Assembly: GCF_016793705.1 (NCBI RefSeq)
Contig: NZ_JAEULO010000039.1
Location: forward strand, 124,001 to 188,000
DNA: 64,000 bases
Source: Tabrizicola sp.
GTDB lineage: Bacteria; Pseudomonadota; Alphaproteobacteria; Rhodobacterales; Rhodobacteraceae
Reading direction: 5' to 3'
Shown: positions 53,801 to 62,799 of the stretch, piece by piece
How the letters are laid out: every line of letters begins with the position of its first letter
Position numbering within the stretch: position 1 is the first letter of the stretch
The notes under the pieces: generated by a model
What the model was told of the DNA's origin: nothing
Database searches by the model: none
The model's input: only the letters and a program-made list of their open reading frames with translations
Translations under genes and position numbers: made by a program

Positions 53801-55851
53801 TGAAAACGCTTTTCGCCTTTGCCCTGTGCCTGACCGCCCTGCCCGCTTTCGCAGAGAACCATGCCCTGCTGATCGGGGCGAACCAGTATCCGGCGCTGGA
53901 GGAGCGCTGGTGGCTGAAGGGCCCGGCGAACGACGTACAGCTGGTGGCGACCTATCTCACCACCGAGGCACCGGTGCCGTTCCCGGCAGAGCATGTCACG
54001 GTGCTGTCGGACGGCGTCGCGGGGGCCGAAGCGCCGACACTGGCGGCGATCCGGAGCGCTTTCGCAGAGCTGACGGCGGAGGTTCAGCCGGGGGATTTCG
54101 TCTACCTGCATTTCTCGGGTCATGGCACGCAGGCTCCGGCGCGCGATGCCTCGACCGAGCTTGACGGGCTGGACGAGTTGTTCCTGCCGGTCGACATCGG
54201 GCCCTGGTCGGACCAGGTCGGCGAGGTGGAGAATGCGCTGGTCGATGACGAGATCGGCGCGCTGATCGACGGGCTGCGCGCCAAGGGGGCGAATGTCTGG
54301 GCGGTGTTCGACAGCTGCCATTCGGGGACGGCAACGCGGGCGGTGGAGAGCGCAGAGGACGAGGTGCGGGTGCGCCAGCTGCCGCCCGAGGCGCTGGGGA
54401 TCGACGTCGATGCGGTGGAGGTCACGCGGTCGGTGGACCCGCGGGAGGTCGAGGCTCCGTTCGACGCGGGGTCGGGCGAAGGCAGCTTCGTCGCCTTCTT
54501 CGCGGCGCAGACCAACGAGGTGACGCCGGAGAAGAACCTGCCCAAGGGCAAGCCGGGCCGCAAGCCGCAGGGTGTGTTCACCTGGACGCTGATGGAGGTG
54601 CTGGCGGAGTATCCGCACGCGACCTATGCCCAGATCGGGCAGGAGGTGCTGCGGCGCTATGCGGTGAAGAACATGGCGAAATCGACGCCGCTGTTCGAGG
54701 GCGATCTGGATCAGGTGGTTTTCGGGGGCGCTGGCGGGGTGCGGGTTTCGCAATGGCAGGCCGAGGTGACGGAGGCGGGCCTCACCATCCCGGCGGGGAC
54801 GCTGCACGGGCTGTCGGAAGGCGCGGTGCTGGCGGTGATGGGGTCGGCGGCGGATGCGGACGACGCGGCGCTCGGCTATGTGGAACTGACCTCGGTCGAG
54901 ACGTTTTCCTCGGTGGGTCAGGCGCTGGAGAAGGACGGGAAGATCCTGCCCGCCGAACTGCCCAAGGGCGTGACGCTGCGCAAGCTGGACACGGGCCTGG
55001 ATTTCACCCTGACGGTGGCGCTGCCGCCCGCGGGTTCGGCCCCGGCGGATGCGCTGCTGGCGGCGCAGGATGCGCTGAAGGAGGCGGCGGGTCCCCGGCT
55101 GGCCTTCGTCGCCCCGGATCAGGAGGCCGACCTGCGGCTGGCGGTGCTGCCGGACAGCCCCCGCCCGGATGCGATCTGGGTGCTGCCCTCGACCGGGCTG
55201 GCAGAGGATCTGACGACAACGCCTTCGGTGTCGACCGGGGACAAGGACGGGGCGGAACTGGCCGCCACGCTGGCTGACACGCTGACCACCATGGCGCGGG
55301 CGCAGAACCTGATGAAGCTGGCGGGCGCGGTGGGCGCGGCGAACCCCGACGTGGAGGTGGAACTCCTGACCCGCACGCCCGAGGACCGGACGCTGCGCCC
55401 CCTGCCCTTCGCGCCGGTGCCCACGCTGCTGCCCGACGACGAGGTGCATGTGCTGGCGAAAAACAACTCGGACGGGCCGGTGGACGTGAACGTCCTCTAC
55501 ATCGGCGCGGATTGGTCGATCAGCCACTGGTTCTCGGGCCGGTTGCAGCCGGGGGACGAGTTGAAGAAGGGGCTGTTCAAGATCTCGGCCGATGTGCTGG
55601 GCCAGGAGCGGATGCTGGTTGTCGTCACGCCCGCGAGGCCGCAAAGCCCGGTGGAGGATCTGAGCTATCTGGCCCAGGACGCGCTGGACACCACGAGGGC
55701 GGTGGGCGGGACGACGTTTGACGATGCGCTCGCCGAGGCGGGCTTCGGCGAGACAACGCGATCGGCGACGGCGCTGACGGATGATGCGGAAGAGGCTGGG
55801 CCGGCACCTGCGATCATGCAGCTTGAACTGCGGACGGTGGCAAAGGAGTGA
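53800..55851 (+). CDS. Secreted caspase-like (C14) protease, copy 2
   Basis: About 683 residues. Signal peptide MKTLFAFALCLTALPAFA. The caspase domain has LLIGANQYP, LKGPANDVQLV, His108 (LHFSGHGTQAPARD) and Cys173 (AVFDSCHSGTATR), with Asp171 two before the Cys as in Arg/Lys-cutting metacaspases. The C-terminal half ends in a DUF4384-like domain (DVNVLYIGADWSISHWFSG) shared with the other caspase in the cluster. The two copies share the GPAND, VENALVDD and VFG motifs, so they are paralogues that diverged widely. The start overlaps the stop of the PPC-like gene. Confidence 0.9.
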   Translation: MKTLFAFALCLTALPAFAENHALLIGANQYPALEERWWLKGPANDVQLVATYLTTEAPVPFPAEHVTVLSDGVAGAEAPTLAAIRSAFAELTAEVQPGDFVYLHFSGHGTQAPARDASTELDGLDELFLPVDIGPWSDQVGEVENALVDDEIGALIDGLRAKGANVWAVFDSCHSGTATRAVESAEDEVRVRQLPPEALGIDVDAVEVTRSVDPREVEAPFDAGSGEGSFVAFFAAQTNEVTPEKNLPKGKPGRKPQGVFTWTLMEVLAEYPHATYAQIGQEVLRRYAVKNMAKSTPLFEGDLDQVVFGGAGGVRVSQWQAEVTEAGLTIPAGTLHGLSEGAVLAVMGSAADADDAALGYVELTSVETFSSVGQALEKDGKILPAELPKGVTLRKLDTGLDFTLTVALPPAGSAPADALLAAQDALKEAAGPRLAFVAPDQEADLRLAVLPDSPRPDAIWVLPSTGLAEDLTTTPSVSTGDKDGAELAATLADTLTTMARAQNLMKLAGAVGAANPDVEVELLTRTPEDRTLRPLPFAPVPTLLPDDEVHVLAKNNSDGPVDVNVLYIGADWSISHWFSGRLQPGDELKKGLFKISADVLGQERMLVVVTPARPQSPVEDLSYLAQDALDTTRAVGGTTFDDALAEAGFGETTRSATALTDDAEEAGPAPAIMQLELRTVAKE

Positions 55852-55877
55852 GGCCCGCAAGCTGTTGAATACGCAAG

Positions 55878-55928
55878 ATTGCTGCGCAGCATTTTCGCGG
55901 CAGTCCCGGGCTTTCGCTGCGCAGCAAT
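55878..55928. terminator. Inverted repeat between the caspase gene and the convergent MFS gene
   Basis: Perfect 13-bp arms ATTGCTGCGCAGC / GCTGCGCAGCAAT are separated by 25 bases. Each arm contains its own palindrome (GCTGCGCAGC), so cruciform or twin hairpins are both possible. Located between convergent stops, it probably ends transcription in both directions, though the T-runs are short. Confidence 0.5.
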
Positions 55929-55929
55929 T

Positions 55930-57120
55930 CTACCGGCGATCGGCGGCCCAGAGGGCGGCGGCGCCGCACAGCGATGCGGCGACGCCGAGGATCGCCACGG
56001 CACCATATCCGGCAAGCGTCGTGCCGAGCGCGAAGCAGGCCGCCGCGATCACGTCGCCGGCAAGCTTCTGCACCGACATGAGCGAAGCCCCCGCCCCGGG
56101 CCGGTCGGCCATCAGGTCCTGCAGATAGGCGATCGGGATGGTCAGGGTCACGGCCCCCCCGACCGCGGCGGGAAGGACAAGAAGCCAGACGACGGGTGAT
56201 CCGGCCAGAACCGGCAGCAGCGCGACATGCACGCCGTAGAGCGCGGCGCCGACCAGGATCAAACGGGTGCGCGGGATGCCTCGGGTGACGCCGGGAAGGA
56301 GAAGCATGAAGGGCACTTCCAGCCCCGCGACCAGCCCGACGTAAAGCGCCACGTCCTGCGTCCCGCGCCCGACCGAGGCCACCATGACCAGCGAGATGAT
56401 CGCCATGTAGAGCGTTGAGGCTCCGGTCACGGCTCCCAGTGCGATGACCCGAGCGGCGATGCGAGGATGCCCCATCTCGGCCAGGGCGGCGCGGAAGGTC
56501 AGTCCGGAGGGGCGGTCGTCCCAGGAAGCGGCGCGGTCGGCGGGCCAGAGCCGAAGGACGGCGAAGAGCATGATGGCGGTGAGGACCAGGGCCACGGGAA
56601 AGATCGCGATGATCGGGGCTCCAGCGGCAAAGGCCAGCGACCAGAGCGGCAGCACCACGACGAAGGGCGCTGCGAAAAGCGCGCGGATGACAGCCATGAT
56701 GCCGTCGCGCGCAGCCACGGGGTAGCGCGTGGCGGCGAGGCGTGCCAGCGCGAAGACCTGGCCGAAGATGATGCTGCTGACCGGGATCAGCAGCGCGGCG
56801 GCAAGAGCAAAGACCAGCGGGCCGGGCGTCACGCTCATCAGGCCGGTGCCGATGAGGAGCGACAGGACCGCGACAAGGGTCACCTGGCGGCGGTTCGCGG
56901 TCTGGTCGGCGCGGATGCCGCCGATGACCGAGGCGGAGACCGAAACGAGGGAGGAGAGTGCGAGGAGCATGGCATAGCCATGGTCGCCGAAGCCGAAGCT
57001 GTTGACGGCGAGGGTGGAAAAATAGGGACCAAAGGAGCAGACGACGGCGCCTTGCAGGGCCAGGACAAGGCCCGCGGCGCGCAAGGCCGGGTCGCGGAGG
57101 CAGAGGGTGATGGCGGACAT
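55930..57120 (-). CDS. MFS transporter
   Basis: A 396-residue inner-membrane permease with about 12 hydrophobic segments. Composition and motifs (FSTLAVNSFGFGDHGYAML; GGIRADQTANRRQ as the loop 2-3 motif) fit the sugar-efflux/SetA-like branch of the major facilitator superfamily, but the substrate is not predictable. It is on the minus strand directly downstream of the FAD oxidoreductase gene (37 bases), so it may be the last gene of that transcript and could move a hydroxyacid or related product. Confidence 0.85.
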   Translation of the reverse strand: MSAITLCLRDPALRAAGLVLALQGAVVCSFGPYFSTLAVNSFGFGDHGYAMLLALSSLVSVSASVIGGIRADQTANRRQVTLVAVLSLLIGTGLMSVTPGPLVFALAAALLIPVSSIIFGQVFALARLAATRYPVAARDGIMAVIRALFAAPFVVVLPLWSLAFAAGAPIIAIFPVALVLTAIMLFAVLRLWPADRAASWDDRPSGLTFRAALAEMGHPRIAARVIALGAVTGASTLYMAIISLVMVASVGRGTQDVALYVGLVAGLEVPFMLLLPGVTRGIPRTRLILVGAALYGVHVALLPVLAGSPVVWLLVLPAAVGGAVTLTIPIAYLQDLMADRPGAGASLMSVQKLAGDVIAAACFALGTTLAGYGAVAILGVAASLCGAAALWAADRR

Positions 57121-57157
57121 GGACCTTGGCTAGCGCCTGGACGGGTGAACCACAAGG

Positions 57158-58567
57158 TCAGCCGGGGATCACCTTGCCGGGATTGAGCAGGTTCTGCGGG
57201 TCAAGCGCGGCTTTCACGGCACGCATCACGTCAAGCGCCACCGGGTCCTTGCGCCGGGACATCGAGTTCAACTTGGAGAGGCCGACGCCATGCTCGGCCG
57301 AGAAGCTGCCGCCCAGTTCGGCGACCACGTCCTCGACCGTCTCCATCACCCTGTCCTTCAGCGCCGTGTCGTCGCGGGTGGGGTAGGCGGTGAAATGCAG
57401 GTTGCCGTCGCCCAGATGCGCGACGGTCAGGGTCCGGGCGCCGGGGTCGAGCGCGTCCAGACGGCGCAGGGCTTCGGAGAGGAAGGCATCCACCTTGTCG
57501 AGCGGCAGGCAGACGTCGGTGTCGACCTCGGGGTGCAGACCGACGCCGATCTCCGCCGCCGCTTCGCGCCGCGCCCACATCGCACGACGCTGCTGTTCGC
57601 TTCGGGCAAGGACGGCGTCGGTGACGAGGTCTTCCTCCATCATCTCTGCCAGGATGGTTTCCAGCGTGGTGACAAGGGGGATTTCGCCAGCCTCATCGGC
57701 GGTGGCTTCGGTCGGGACGGCTGTCGCGGCCTCGATCAGGATGGTGACTTCGGGGATGTGATCGAAGGGCAGGCCGAGGTCGGGGCGGGCCTCGCGCAGG
57801 CGTTCACTGTAGGTGCGGGGCATGAATTCGAAGGCTTCGACCCGGCCACCGGTGGCTTCCTGCATCCGGTTGAGGAGGGTAAGGGCATCGGCCAGCGACC
57901 GGGTGGCGAGGGTGGCGGTCGCATGAGCCTTTGGTGCGGGCACCAGTTTCATCACGGCGGCGGTGATGATGCCGAGCGTACCCTCGGCGCCGATGAAAAG
58001 ATTTTTCAGATCATAGCCGGAGTTGTCCTTGTGAAGCTCGGACATCAGATTGAGGATGCGCCCGTCGGCCAGCACCACCTCCAGCCCCAGGCAGAGGGCG
58101 CGGGTGGAGCCGTAGCGCAGGACGTTGGAGCCACCGGCATTGGTGGAGAGGACGCCCCCCAGCATCGCCGAGCCGCGGGCACCGAACCAGAGCGGGAAGT
58201 AGAGTTCCTGCGCCTCGGCGGCGTCGTGCAGTCGGGAGAGGATGACGCCTGCCTCTGCGATGACCAGCTTCGCGTCACGCTTGACCGCGCGAATGCGGTT
58301 CAGCCGTTCCAGGGTCAGGAGAAGCCCGCCCTTCGTCATCGTGCCGCCGACAAGACCGGTGTTGCCGGAGATCGGGACCACCGGCACACCATGCTGCGCA
58401 GCGATCCTGACGCAGGCGGCGACCTCGGCGGTGGAACCGGGGCGGGCGACGGCGACGGGACTGCCTTCATAGCGGCCCATCCAGTCCCGCGCGTAGCGGG
58501 CCATGTCGGAGCCGGTGAGCACATGCGCTGCCCCGAGGACGGTGGCGAGATCATCGGTCAGCGCCAT
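57158..58567 (-). CDS. FAD-linked oxidoreductase, D-lactate / D-2-hydroxyglutarate dehydrogenase type
   Basis: 469 residues, a PCMH-type flavoprotein. The FAD motif is VPVVPISGNTGLVGGTMTKG. LSTNAGGSNVLRYGSTRAL and GAEGTLGIITAAVMKLV are the other N-terminal hallmarks. The C-terminal FAD-oxidase_C domain has VAHLGDGNLHF, with the metal-binding His and Asn, and EHGVGLSKLNSM. It oxidises a D-2-hydroxyacid; the choice between lactate, 2-hydroxyglutarate and glycolate is open. It begins two bases after the stop of the XRE-cupin regulator, suggesting control by, or co-expression with, that regulator. Confidence 0.9.
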   Translation of the reverse strand: MALTDDLATVLGAAHVLTGSDMARYARDWMGRYEGSPVAVARPGSTAEVAACVRIAAQHGVPVVPISGNTGLVGGTMTKGGLLLTLERLNRIRAVKRDAKLVIAEAGVILSRLHDAAEAQELYFPLWFGARGSAMLGGVLSTNAGGSNVLRYGSTRALCLGLEVVLADGRILNLMSELHKDNSGYDLKNLFIGAEGTLGIITAAVMKLVPAPKAHATATLATRSLADALTLLNRMQEATGGRVEAFEFMPRTYSERLREARPDLGLPFDHIPEVTILIEAATAVPTEATADEAGEIPLVTTLETILAEMMEEDLVTDAVLARSEQQRRAMWARREAAAEIGVGLHPEVDTDVCLPLDKVDAFLSEALRRLDALDPGARTLTVAHLGDGNLHFTAYPTRDDTALKDRVMETVEDVVAELGGSFSAEHGVGLSKLNSMSRRKDPVALDVMRAVKAALDPQNLLNPGKVIPG

Positions 58568-58569
58568 GT

Positions 58570-59229
58570 TCAGCCCTGCGGATAGGCGATGACCGAGAGG
58601 TAGCGCGCGGGAAGTCTGACCAGGGTCTCCGGCCCGTGCGGGGCATCGGCGTCGAAGAACAGGCTGTCGCCTGGCTTCAGCGGATAGACCTGGTCGCCGT
58701 GACGGTAGTCGACCTCACCTTCCAGCATGTAGAGGAGCTCCAGGCCTTCGTGCTGGAAGGCGGGGAAGGTGTCGGATTCGGTCGTCAGCGTGATGATGTA
58801 GGGTTCCACCACCACGCCGGAATTGTTCGATCCGATATGGCCGAGAAGGTTGTACTGGTGCCCGGCCCGGGTGCCGCGGCGTTCGATTTCGACGTGCTCG
58901 CCCGCGCGGACATGCTGCGCCTCGCGGCGTTCCTCATAGCTGCGGAAGAAGGCGGTCACGGGGACGGAAAAGGCGTGGCTGAGGACCTGGAGCGTTGTCA
59001 GCGAGGGCGAGGTGTTGCCGTTCTCGATCTTCGACAGCATCCCGATGGAGAGCCCGGTGACATTGGCCAGGTCGGCGACGGTCATCCCCTGCTGGCGGCG
59101 GAAGTTCCGGACCTCGCGCCCGATGGCGGCTTCCAGGTTGCGTTCGGTGATCTCGCGGAGGCGGTGCGGGTCCTGATCGAAGGCAGGCTTGCCGCGCGGA
59201 AGCGAATGGCTCTCGATGATCTCAGACAT
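58570..59229 (-). CDS. XRE-family regulator with cupin sensor domain
   Basis: About 219 residues. The N-terminal helix-turn-helix is VADLANVTGLSIGMLSKIEN followed by NTSPSLTTLQVLSHAF. The C-terminal cupin_2 domain contains HEGLELLYMLEGEVDYRHGD and DADAPHGPETLV. These one-component regulators sense small metabolites and often control amine, amino-acid or hydroxyacid catabolic genes next to them. The sox genes lie upstream on the same strand (74 bases), the FAD oxidoreductase downstream. The ATG was preferred over a TTG two codons earlier. Confidence 0.9.
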   Translation of the reverse strand: MSEIIESHSLPRGKPAFDQDPHRLREITERNLEAAIGREVRNFRRQQGMTVADLANVTGLSIGMLSKIENGNTSPSLTTLQVLSHAFSVPVTAFFRSYEERREAQHVRAGEHVEIERRGTRAGHQYNLLGHIGSNNSGVVVEPYIITLTTESDTFPAFQHEGLELLYMLEGEVDYRHGDQVYPLKPGDSLFFDADAPHGPETLVRLPARYLSVIAYPQG

Positions 59230-59303
59230 GGGCAACTATCCCGGATGAAACCAATACCTCTGATTTCACTACCGGGAAACATGGCCTGTATCAAGCGAAA
59301 GCC

Positions 59304-59852
59304 TTACCAGGCCGAGGCGGCGGCACCCTCCAATGCGTGCAGCAGGCTCTCCGCCGAGGACCGCGGGCCGTAAAGCCGCACCGTGCCCTGGTCCAGCTTG
59401 ACCAGATAGACACCCAGATGCTCGACTACCGTGCGGGTGGCGTATCCCTTTGGCACGGCACGAAAATCCACATTGCAAAGGCGTTCAAGAAGCGGCGCCG
59501 GATCGGCGGCGGCAAGGTCGAAGGCCACCCAGGCGTCGGTCTGTTCGGTGACGCTTGCAGCGTCGCCCAGGGTTGTCTTCAACAGGTCGGCGATCATCTC
59601 ATGGCTGCCGAAGGGGGCCTCGACAAACCACATCTCGGGCGCGGTCCAGAAGGCGCTATAGGACGTTCCGGCCTGGTGGCGGGCGGCTTCGGGAAGCGGC
59701 ACGCCAGCGGTCTGCGCGGCGGCGGCAAGGTCCGCCATCCGCCCGCGCCGGGCCGCGACCGAGGCCAGAGCCAGATCGGTGCGTTCGGTGATGCGCAGCG
59801 GCCCGATCTCCACCACCGCCGGTTCGCGCGCACCCAGCGCGGTAAGTGCCAT
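59304..59852 (-). CDS. soxG: Sarcosine oxidase, gamma subunit
   Basis: About 182 residues. The small subunit of heterotetrameric sarcosine oxidase that caps the alpha-beta interface. It has the weakly conserved fold of the family, with TSYSAFWTAPEMWFVEAP and a C-terminal CNVDFRAVPKGYATRTVVEH, the family signature near the GCV_T-like end. GGAGA within the end of soxA serves as ribosome site. It starts just inside the soxA 3' end (overlap of a few bases), as in the usual soxBDAG order. Confidence 0.88.
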   Translation of the reverse strand: MALTALGAREPAVVEIGPLRITERTDLALASVAARRGRMADLAAAAQTAGVPLPEAARHQAGTSYSAFWTAPEMWFVEAPFGSHEMIADLLKTTLGDAASVTEQTDAWVAFDLAAADPAPLLERLCNVDFRAVPKGYATRTVVEHLGVYLVKLDQGTVRLYGPRSSAESLLHALEGAAASAW

Positions 59853-59856
59853 GAGA

Positions 59857-62799
59857 CTAGCCACGGAGACGCTCTCCTTCCGGGTCGAACATATGGGGCG
59901 AGATGATCTCGACCTCGGTATCGAGGTTGCCAAGCAGGTTCACGATCCGCATCCGCTGGCCGATCTTCCTGTCGCCGCCCTTCAGGTAGCCGAGCGCGAT
60001 GTCGCAGCCCAGATGTGGCGAATAGACCTTGGAGGTCAGCCAGCCGCCATCATTCGCCGCGACCGCCGCCGCGCCCTTTTCAAGGAAATGGCTGCCTGCG
60101 GTCAACTTGCCCTGGGGATCGACGGGCTTGACGCCAACCAGGCGGTAGCCGTTCTCCTGCACCATCCCCTCGCGCTGCGACAGGACCATGCCGATGGAGT
60201 CCTTCTTCTTCGACACCATCTTGCCGAGGCCCATGTTGAGAGCGGTGGACTGTCCGTTCAGCTCGCCCCCCGCGACATGGCCCTTCTCGATCCGCATCAC
60301 GCCAAGCGCCTCGGTGCCGTAGACGATGGGATCGTATTCCGCGCCTTTGGAGAGCATCTCGCGCAAAAGCGCGTCGCCATAGCGGGTGGGGACGGCGATC
60401 TCATAGGCCAGCTCGCCCGAGAAGCTGATGCGGAAGAGCCGCGCGCGGAGGCCGCCGCAGACGGTGACATTGCCCGCCCCCATATAGGGGAAAGCGGCGT
60501 CGGAGATGTCCTGGTCGACGACTTTCTCCAGCAGGTTCCGTGCGTTGGGTCCGGCGACGGAGAATTGCGCCCAGGCCTCGGTGGTGGAGATGAGCTGCAC
60601 GTCCATGTCCGGCCACAGGCACTGGCGGCAGAATTCAAGGTGCCGGAAGACCGTGACCGCATTGGCGGTGGTGGTGGTCATGACATATTCGTTCTCGCCC
60701 ATCCGGGCGGTGGTGCCGTCGTCGAAGACGATCCCGTCCTCGCGCAGCATCAACCCGTAGCGACATTTGCCGACCGCGAGGGAAGAGAAGGTGTTGGCAT
60801 AGACGCGGTCCAGGAAGGCCCCCGCATCGGTGCCCTGGATGTCGATCTTGCCGAGCGTGGTCACATCGCAGATGCCGACCGACTTGCGCGTCGCCAGGAC
60901 CTCACGGTCCACCGACTGCCGCCATTCCGTCTCCCCCGTCTTCGGCACCCATTGCGTTCGGAGCCAGTTGCCCACCTCGACGAAGATCGCGCCCTGTTCC
61001 TTGGCCCAGTGATGGCTGGGGGTCAGGCGGAAGGGCTTGAATTCCTTGCCGCGCGACCGTCCGGCGAGCGTGCCGAGCGCGACTGGCGTATAGGGCGGAC
61101 GGTAGATCGTGGTGCCGGTGTCGGGGATCGAGCGGCCGGTGAGTTCGGCCATGACGGCCAGGCCGATGACATTGCCGGTCTTGCCCTGGTCGGTCGCCAT
61201 GCCAAGCGTGGTATAGCGTTTCAGATGCTCCACACTGGTGAAGTTCTCCTGATGCGCCAGCTTCACATCCTTGACGGTCACGTCATTCTGCTGGTCGATC
61301 CAGGCGCGGCCCTTGCCGTGGTGGACGAACCACAGCGGCGTGACACGGGTCGGCGCGTCTTCGGCTTCCGGCAGGTCGGGCGCAGCGCCGGTCAGGTCCA
61401 GCGCGGCGATCGCAGCGTCCCGGCCGGTTTTCAGCGCGGCATGGGTGGAGAAGGCCCCGGCGGCGGCGCCCGCCACGGAGAGGCCCGGAGGGCCGTCCTG
61501 GCCGGGCACGAAGGCGGCGATCGCGTCATCGTAGACCGGGCGCGAGCGATGATGTGAGTGGATGTTCACATTAGGATTCCAGCCACCCGAGACACCGAGT
61601 GCATCGACGGCAATGGTTTCCGACCGACCGTTCGCCTGGCGGATGGTCACGGACTTGAGGCCCAGCTTGCCAGAGGTGTCGATGACTTCGGCGCCTTGCA
61701 GGTGGCGGATGCCGGGCAGCAGTGCGCCACCCTCGCGGCTGTCGATCACAGCGACGACATCGACGCCCTTGGCTTGCAGGTCGATGGCCGTGCGGATGCC
61801 GTCGTCGTTGTTGGTGAAGACGGCGACCCGCTCCCCCACCTTGACGCCCCAGCGAGTCGCGTAGGCCCGAAGCGCGCCCGCCAGCATGATGCCGGGGCGG
61901 TCGTTGTTCTCGAAGGCGACGGGACGTTCGGTCGCCCCCGCCGCGAGGATCGCCTTGCCCGCATAGATACGCCACAGCACCTGCCGCGGCTTGCCCTGCG
62001 CGGGAGCGAGCAGATGGTCGCTGACCCGCTCGACCGCGCCATAGATGCCGTGATCGAAGGCGCCGATGACTGTGGTGCGCGTCATCAGCCGCACGTTCGG
62101 GAGGGAGGTCAACTCGGCGACAACGCCCGCCGCCCAGTCCGCACCTAGCGCCTGGCCGACCGCAAAGGTCTCGACATTCAGCCGCCCGCCCATGCGGAAA
62201 TCCTCGTCGGCAAGGATCAAGCGCTTGCCTGCACGACCGGCGGTCAGGGCCGCCATCAGGCCGGTTGGACCGGCGCCGATGACCAGCAGGTCGCAATGCA
62301 GGAAACCCTTGTCGTAGGCGTCCGGATCTTCCTCGCGCGTGACCGAACCGAGGCCCGCGGCGCGGCGGATGATCGGCTCATAAAGCTTTTCCCAGAAGGA
62401 CTTGGGCCACATGAAGGTCTTGTAGTAGAAGCCCGCCGCGAAGAAGGTGGAGAGCTTGTCGTTGATGCCCATCGCGTCGAAGCGAAGCGAGGGCCAGCGG
62501 TTCTGGCTGTTTGCAGTGAGGCCGTCGTAAAGTTCGGCCACTGTCGCGCGGGTGTTCGGCTCCTGCCGCCCGCCGCTGCGCAGTTCCACCAGCGCGTTCG
62601 GTTCTTCCGAACCCGAGGAGATCGGCCCGCGCGGGCGGTGGTACTTGAAGCTGCGGCCCATCAGACGGACGCCGTTCGCCAGAAGCGCCGAGGCCAGCGT
62701 GTCTCCGGGATGGCCTTGGTAGGGCACGCCGTCGAAGGTGAAACGGAGCGTCTTCGTGCGGTCGATCTGGCCACCTTCAATGCGATGCGACTGGCTCAT
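59857..62799 (-). CDS. soxA: Sarcosine oxidase, alpha subunit
   Basis: 980 residues, normal length. It binds NAD and tetrahydrofolate in the complex that oxidises sarcosine to glycine and 5,10-methylene-THF. Domains: an N-terminal ferredoxin-like Fer2_4 region (YQGHPGDTLASALLANGVRL), a pyridine-nucleotide domain (LVIGAGPTGLMAALTAGRAG), and a C-terminal aminomethyltransferase (GCV_T) domain that binds folate (IEKGHVAGGELNGQSTALNM near its end). It overlaps soxD by ATGA. The complete tetramer is encoded here, but the beta subunit runs out of the window. Confidence 0.96.
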   Translation of the reverse strand: MSQSHRIEGGQIDRTKTLRFTFDGVPYQGHPGDTLASALLANGVRLMGRSFKYHRPRGPISSGSEEPNALVELRSGGRQEPNTRATVAELYDGLTANSQNRWPSLRFDAMGINDKLSTFFAAGFYYKTFMWPKSFWEKLYEPIIRRAAGLGSVTREEDPDAYDKGFLHCDLLVIGAGPTGLMAALTAGRAGKRLILADEDFRMGGRLNVETFAVGQALGADWAAGVVAELTSLPNVRLMTRTTVIGAFDHGIYGAVERVSDHLLAPAQGKPRQVLWRIYAGKAILAAGATERPVAFENNDRPGIMLAGALRAYATRWGVKVGERVAVFTNNDDGIRTAIDLQAKGVDVVAVIDSREGGALLPGIRHLQGAEVIDTSGKLGLKSVTIRQANGRSETIAVDALGVSGGWNPNVNIHSHHRSRPVYDDAIAAFVPGQDGPPGLSVAGAAAGAFSTHAALKTGRDAAIAALDLTGAAPDLPEAEDAPTRVTPLWFVHHGKGRAWIDQQNDVTVKDVKLAHQENFTSVEHLKRYTTLGMATDQGKTGNVIGLAVMAELTGRSIPDTGTTIYRPPYTPVALGTLAGRSRGKEFKPFRLTPSHHWAKEQGAIFVEVGNWLRTQWVPKTGETEWRQSVDREVLATRKSVGICDVTTLGKIDIQGTDAGAFLDRVYANTFSSLAVGKCRYGLMLREDGIVFDDGTTARMGENEYVMTTTTANAVTVFRHLEFCRQCLWPDMDVQLISTTEAWAQFSVAGPNARNLLEKVVDQDISDAAFPYMGAGNVTVCGGLRARLFRISFSGELAYEIAVPTRYGDALLREMLSKGAEYDPIVYGTEALGVMRIEKGHVAGGELNGQSTALNMGLGKMVSKKKDSIGMVLSQREGMVQENGYRLVGVKPVDPQGKLTAGSHFLEKGAAAVAANDGGWLTSKVYSPHLGCDIALGYLKGGDRKIGQRMRIVNLLGNLDTEVEIISPHMFDPEGERLRG

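Noticed and set aside
45038-55851. Intracellular abortive-infection system of the known caspase, gasdermin or CBASS types
   Set aside because: There is no nucleotide sensor, reverse transcriptase, nuclease, gasdermin or STAND ATPase, and every effector carries a signal peptide or lipobox. A role outside the cytoplasm fits better, though defence against predators or phage is not excluded.
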